Positions 59,818 through 64,000 of a DNA stretch of 64,000 bases are shown piece after piece. The notes under the pieces are model-generated. The model was not told the origin of the DNA and did no database searches. It saw nothing but the letters and a program-made list of their open reading frames with translations. Made by a program: the position numbers and the translations under genes. Within the stretch, counting starts at the first letter, position 1. Each line of letters begins with the position of its first letter. This DNA is from Echinicola jeungdonensis (GTDB taxonomy: Bacteria; Bacteroidota; Bacteroidia; Cytophagales; Cyclobacteriaceae): contig NZ_JAUFQT010000002.1 of assembly GCF_030409905.1 (NCBI RefSeq), forward strand, positions 310,001 to 374,000, given 5' to 3'.

Positions 59818-62448
59818 ATGGACGCTAAACGAATCAGGAATACTTATTTGGAGTATTTTAAATCAAAGCAACACCAATTTGTCCCATCTTCACCTATAGT
59901 GGTCAAGAATGATCCGACCCTGATGTTTACCAACGCTGGTATGAATCAGTTCAAGGATTATTTTCTTGGCAACGAAATCCCAGCACATCCCCGTGCCACT
60001 AATAGCCAAAAATGCCTGAGGGTATCCGGAAAACATAATGACCTGGAAGAAGTGGGGGTGGATACCTACCACCATACCATGTTTGAAATGTTGGGGAATT
60101 GGTCCTTTGGGGATTATTTCAAAAAAGAGGTAATTGCCTGGTCTTGGGAGTTGCTTACTGAGGTGTATCAGTTGCCCAAAGAGAGATTATATGTAACTGT
60201 TTTTGAGGGGGACGAATCCGATAACCTAGAAAAAGACCAGGAAGCCTTTGATCTTTGGACCGCCCATATCGATAAAGAAAGAATTCTTTTTGGGGATAAA
60301 ACTGACAACTTTTGGGAAATGGGGGATACCGGGCCTTGCGGACCTTGTTCGGAAATCCATATGGACCTAAGGCCTGAAGAGGAAATAAAAAAGGTTCCCG
60401 GTAAGGAATTGGTGAATGCCGACCATCCTCAGGTAATCGAGATTTGGAACCTGGTTTTTATTCAGTTCAATAGGATGGCCAATGGTAAATTGGAAGAATT
60501 ACCAGCCAAGCATGTTGATACAGGAATGGGCTTTGAGCGGTTGGTAAGGGCCATTCAAAATAAAACTTCGAATTACGATACAGATCTTTTCCAGCCTTTT
60601 ATTCAAGCGGTAGAAAAGAAATCAGGAAAAAAATATGGCAATGAAGAAAAGATAGATATAGCTATCCGTGTCATTGTAGATCATATCCGGGCTATTGCTT
60701 TTTCCATTGCGGATGGTCAACTGCCCTCCAATAATAAAGCCGGGTATGTAATTAGAAGGATCCTGAGAAGAGCCGTAAGATATGGGTATACCTTTTTAGG
60801 TTTTAAAGAACCATTTTTATATGAATTAATGCCATTGCTTTCTGAGCATTTTGGGGAGATTTTCCCTGAAATTCCCTCTCAGGAAGATTTTATTGCTAAG
60901 GTGATCAAGGAAGAGGAAACCGCTTTCTTGAGGACTTTGGACAACGGCCTTAAAAGATTGGATCAAATCAAGGCTGATTTGGCCAGTAAGGGTGAAAAGG
61001 TAATTCCCGGAAAAGTGGCTTTTGAACTTTATGATACCTTTGGTTTTCCATTAGACCTGACCTCCCTCATTGCTAGGGAAGGAGGGATTTCAGTTGATGA
61101 AGCTGGATTTGATATAGAGATGGAAAAACAAAAAGCAAGATCCCGTTCTGCTTCTGAACAAGAATTAGGAGATTGGGTTTTGGTACATGAAGATGGGGGA
61201 GTGGAATTCGTTGGTTATGATAATTTGGAAACTACAACCCAAATTCTCCGGTACCGGGAAATTAAAGAGAAAAAAGGGACCAAATACCAAATCGTTCTTG
61301 ACCAAACACCATTTTATGCTGAAAGTGGAGGACAGGTTGGAGACACCGGTTTATTGGTGGGTGAAGAGGAGACCATAAAAGTGTTGGACACCAAAAAGGA
61401 AAATGATCTGATTGTACATTTCGTTGACAAGCTTCCACAGGATCCAAAACAGGAATTTACCTGCCAGGTTGACCGTAAAAGACGCAGCTTGATCATGAAT
61501 AACCATACGGCTACCCACTTACTTCATTCCGCTTTGAAACAAGTGTTGGGGGACCACGTTCAACAAAAAGGGTCTTTGGTAAATGATAAATTATTGCGCT
61601 TTGATTTTGCCCATTTTGGAAAAATGACTGATGAGGAATTGACCCAGGTGGAGCAAATCGTGAATTCAAAAATCAGGGAAAATATTGCCCTTTGGGAAAG
61701 AAGGAATGTGCCTATTGAAGAAGCCAAAGAAATGGGTGCCACAGCTTTGTTTGGTGAAAAATATGGAGAATTTGTTCGGGTGATCACTTTTGGAAAAGAT
61801 TTTTCCGTAGAATTGTGCGGTGGAACACATGTGCCTTCCACGGGAAAAATTGGCTTGTTTAAGATCATTTCCGAAGGTTCGATTTCTTCTGGTGTAAGAC
61901 GGATAGAAGCTTATACTGCCCAGGCAGCAGAACAATTTGTAAATGACCAACTTTCTTTGGTGAAAGACCTTCAGGAAATGTTAAAGAGTCCCAAAGACCT
62001 TAAAAAATCAATAGAGGCTTTGGTTCAGGAAAAGAATGACCTTAAAAAGGAGGTAGAAAATCTTCATCAACAACAAGCCGGTGCATTGAAAGAAGACCTG
62101 ATCCGTTCTGCAGAGCAGGTTAATGGCATTAATAAAATATTTGCCAAGGTAAGTTTACCTTCTGCAGATGCTTTGAAAAAACTGGCATTTGAGTTGAAAA
62201 ATGAAGTTGGGGATGTTTTGGCGGTCATAGGTGCAGATATCAATGATAAGCCCCAAATTGCTATCATCATCGATGAGGAAATAGTGAAAAACAAGGGGCT
62301 TCATGCAGGAAATGCAGTCAGAGAGCTGGCCAAAGAAATTCAAGGCGGCGGAGGAGGACAACCCTTTTTCGCAACCGCGGGCGGAAAGAAATTGGAGGGG
62401 CTCGACCAGGCTGTGGAAAAAGCACGGGAGATGTTTTCATCCCTTTAA
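59818..62448 (+). CDS. alaS: Alanine--tRNA ligase
   Basis: This 876-residue enzyme charges tRNA-Ala. N-terminal motif 1 is FKSKQHQFVPSSPIV, motif 2 FTNAGMNQFKDYFLG, motif 3 DTGMGFERLVRAIQNKTSNY. The editing domain holds the zinc-binding set NNHTATHLLHSAL and CGGTH. The C-terminal DHHA1 domain ends with GNAVRELAKEIQGGGGGQPF. The open frame extends to a TTG at 59749, but the family start is the ATG at 59818 (MDAKRIRNTYLEYF). Length is usual for bacterial AlaRS. gatB follows about 97 bases downstream. Confidence 0.97.
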   Translation: MDAKRIRNTYLEYFKSKQHQFVPSSPIVVKNDPTLMFTNAGMNQFKDYFLGNEIPAHPRATNSQKCLRVSGKHNDLEEVGVDTYHHTMFEMLGNWSFGDYFKKEVIAWSWELLTEVYQLPKERLYVTVFEGDESDNLEKDQEAFDLWTAHIDKERILFGDKTDNFWEMGDTGPCGPCSEIHMDLRPEEEIKKVPGKELVNADHPQVIEIWNLVFIQFNRMANGKLEELPAKHVDTGMGFERLVRAIQNKTSNYDTDLFQPFIQAVEKKSGKKYGNEEKIDIAIRVIVDHIRAIAFSIADGQLPSNNKAGYVIRRILRRAVRYGYTFLGFKEPFLYELMPLLSEHFGEIFPEIPSQEDFIAKVIKEEETAFLRTLDNGLKRLDQIKADLASKGEKVIPGKVAFELYDTFGFPLDLTSLIAREGGISVDEAGFDIEMEKQKARSRSASEQELGDWVLVHEDGGVEFVGYDNLETTTQILRYREIKEKKGTKYQIVLDQTPFYAESGGQVGDTGLLVGEEETIKVLDTKKENDLIVHFVDKLPQDPKQEFTCQVDRKRRSLIMNNHTATHLLHSALKQVLGDHVQQKGSLVNDKLLRFDFAHFGKMTDEELTQVEQIVNSKIRENIALWERRNVPIEEAKEMGATALFGEKYGEFVRVITFGKDFSVELCGGTHVPSTGKIGLFKIISEGSISSGVRRIEAYTAQAAEQFVNDQLSLVKDLQEMLKSPKDLKKSIEALVQEKNDLKKEVENLHQQQAGALKEDLIRSAEQVNGINKIFAKVSLPSADALKKLAFELKNEVGDVLAVIGADINDKPQIAIIIDEEIVKNKGLHAGNAVRELAKEIQGGGGGQPFFATAGGKKLEGLDQAVEKAREMFSSL

Positions 62449-62545
62449 TTGACTTTCCCTGTAAATTACATTTGGTTTTAGTTTAAAAACTGCCATTTTT
62501 GGTGTTCTAATTAATTTTAATTGAAAAGTATTTAATAAAAGGAAA

Positions 62546-64000
62546 ATGCCATCACAGGAAATTAAGGATAAATACGAATTGGTCGTTGGGCTGGAGGTGC
62601 ACGTGCAGTTGTTAACGGCAAGTAAAATGTATGCCTCGGATTCCACCGAATATGGAAATTTGCCCAATACCAACATATCCGTCATCACCCTTGGCCATCC
62701 AGGGACTTTACCCAAGGTAAACAAAAAGGCCGTGGAGTATGCCATAAAATTGGGCATTGCCTGCAATTGTGAAATAACCCGGCATAATGTATTTGCCAGA
62801 AAAAATTATTTCTATCCCGACCTTCCCAAAGGCTACCAATTGACTCAGGATAAAAACCCTATCTGTGTAGGTGGTTTTGTTCCCGTGACCCTCGAAAGTG
62901 GAGAAAAGCGTTCGGTTGCATTGACCAGAATCCACATGGAGGAAGATGCCGGGAAATCCATGCACCTAGCTGGGGAAGTGGATACCCTTGTGGACTTTAA
63001 CAGGGCCGGAGTGCCTTTATTGGAAATGGTATCCGAACCGGATATCCGGTCTTCTGAGGAGGCTTATCAGTTTTTGACAGAAATCAGGAAATTGGTAAGG
63101 TACCTTGAGATATGTGATGGTAACATGGAAGAAGGCTCCATGAGGTGCGATGCTAATATTTCCATTCGTCTAAAAGGGGAAAAGACCTTGGGTAAAAAAG
63201 TGGAAGTGAAAAATATGAACTCCTTCCGTAATGTTTCCAGGGCAATAGAACACGAATTTGAGCGGCAAGTGGAAATGATTGAAAATGATGAGGAAATTAT
63301 CTCTGAAACAAGAACATTTGATGCCACGACTGGTTTGACTTCAAGTATGCGGACAAAAGAAGACCTGAATGATTACCGTTATTTCCCCGAACCTGATCTA
63401 AGTCCAGTGGTGATTTCTGAAGAATGGCTGGAAAAGGTACAATCTAATTTGCCTTCTCTTCCTAGGGAATTGCATCACAAATTTGTGGATGTTTTTGGCC
63501 TTCCGGAATATGATGCGACGGTGCTAACGGATTCAAAGGAAATTGCCCTATATTTTGAGGAATTATGTGATCAAACAAAAAATTATAAGGCGGCTTCCAA
63601 CTGGATGATGGGGCCGGTCAAATCTTATTTGAATGAGCTGACACTACATATTTCTGATTTCCCTGTTAAACCAAAGCAACTGGCCAGTTTGATTGCCTTA
63701 ATTGATGAAGGGAAAGTGAACTTTTCGGTAGCTTCGCAGAAGATTTACCCTGAAATGATCAAGAATTCCGGCCGGACCCCGTTAGAAATCGCTCAGAAAC
63801 TTAACCTGATTCAGGAAAGTGATGAAAACTCCCTAAAGCCAATCATTGAAAGGGTATTGGAAGAAAATCAGGCAAAAGTAGAGGAATATCGATCCGGGAA
63901 AAAGGGACTTTTGGGAATGTTTATGGGGCAGGTGATGAAAAAGTCCAAAGGAAAGGCTGATCCTAAAGTGGCCAATAAATTATTGACCGAATTACTGGAA
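62546..64000 (+). CDS. gatB: Asp/Glu-tRNA amidotransferase subunit GatB, 3' end cut
   Basis: From the ATG at 62546 the frame is open to the window edge, 485 codons, and only a few last residues and the stop should be missing. ELVVGLEVHVQLLTASKMYA, NYFYPDLPKGYQLTQDKNPI, VDFNRAGVPLLEMVSEPDIR and EVKNMNSFRNVSRAIEHEFE are GatB hallmarks, and the tail KSKGKADPKVANKLLTELLE matches the YqeY-like C-terminal domain end. GatB is part of the complex that converts mischarged Glu-tRNA-Gln (or Asp-tRNA-Asn) to the amidated form. gatA and gatC are not in this window. Confidence 0.95.
   Translation, partial: MPSQEIKDKYELVVGLEVHVQLLTASKMYASDSTEYGNLPNTNISVITLGHPGTLPKVNKKAVEYAIKLGIACNCEITRHNVFARKNYFYPDLPKGYQLTQDKNPICVGGFVPVTLESGEKRSVALTRIHMEEDAGKSMHLAGEVDTLVDFNRAGVPLLEMVSEPDIRSSEEAYQFLTEIRKLVRYLEICDGNMEEGSMRCDANISIRLKGEKTLGKKVEVKNMNSFRNVSRAIEHEFERQVEMIENDEEIISETRTFDATTGLTSSMRTKEDLNDYRYFPEPDLSPVVISEEWLEKVQSNLPSLPRELHHKFVDVFGLPEYDATVLTDSKEIALYFEELCDQTKNYKAASNWMMGPVKSYLNELTLHISDFPVKPKQLASLIALIDEGKVNFSVASQKIYPEMIKNSGRTPLEIAQKLNLIQESDENSLKPIIERVLEENQAKVEEYRSGKKGLLGMFMGQVMKKSKGKADPKVANKLLTELLE

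Overview
The window looks like chromosomal DNA of a Bacteroidota bacterium, most likely a relative of the Cyclobacteriaceae (Cyclobacterium, Algoriphagus or Echinicola-like). This is inference from gene content: low-GC, AT-rich intergenic DNA with few Shine-Dalgarno sites, TonB receptors with N-terminal carboxypeptidase-regulatory-like domains, many short lipoproteins, a Bacteroidota histone H1-like protein, a DUF6428 protein in an arsenic operon, and an SPI-type PQQ sugar dehydrogenase paired with cytochrome c. I saw no rRNA, tRNA, CRISPR array, phage or recognised defence locus.

Layout. 1-3.2 kb: the start of a CapA-like gene cut by the left edge, a small heat-shock protein, a transthyretin-like small protein, a phosphoribosyltransferase and a 59-residue histone-like gene. 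3.6-7.0 kb: an SDR-type gene followed by an arsenic-resistance operon (arsR, DUF6428, arsC-like phosphatase, ACR3 pump) with two copies of a likely ArsR operator. 7.2-9.9 kb: a Xaa-Pro aminopeptidase and a lipoprotein formylglycine-generating enzyme. 10.0-17.3 kb: an insertion-sequence cluster (IS1595-type, a complete IS21-type with clear ends and target duplication, and an IS5/IS1182-type) around one aminotransferase. 17.7-24.2 kb (minus strand): a Mut7-C/ubiquitin-fold protein, an F420-reductase-like oxidoreductase, a STAS-like protein, a YciI/SRPBCC/CBS-like operon, and 5-oxoprolinase pxpABC. 24.4-30.4 kb: rmuC, a DUF4136 lipoprotein, a small pseudogene and the trkA-trkH potassium uptake operon. 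30.6-34.9 kb: argBDCJ, the acetylated part of arginine biosynthesis. 35-45 kb: cell-envelope genes (cytochrome c, PQQ dehydrogenase, lipoproteins, a TonB receptor with a frameshift and palindromic promoter sites, a large outer-membrane beta-barrel, a subtilisin-like lipoprotein). 45-54 kb: an alpha/beta hydrolase, gapA, two tandem proB-type genes of which one has lost catalytic residues, a SulP transporter and a cyclopropane fatty acid synthase. 54.3-58.2 kb: an area of gene decay with an intact MFS transporter and a broken LacI-type regulator. 58.3-64.0 kb: a small membrane protein, an M23 peptidase, alaS, and gatB running off the right edge.

The most useful second looks are: the degenerate tandem glutamate 5-kinase paralogue (49.6-50.4 kb), which reads as a conserved-length pseudokinase; the arsenic operon with duplicated operators and an altered ArsR cysteine motif; the paired GTTGC palindromes before the TonB receptor; and a set of single-base indels at short homopolymers (istA, the TonB receptor, a small pseudogene, the LacI gene) that may be real decay or sequence error. 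I did not find a convincing new multi-gene system; most of the window is ordinary housekeeping and envelope content.
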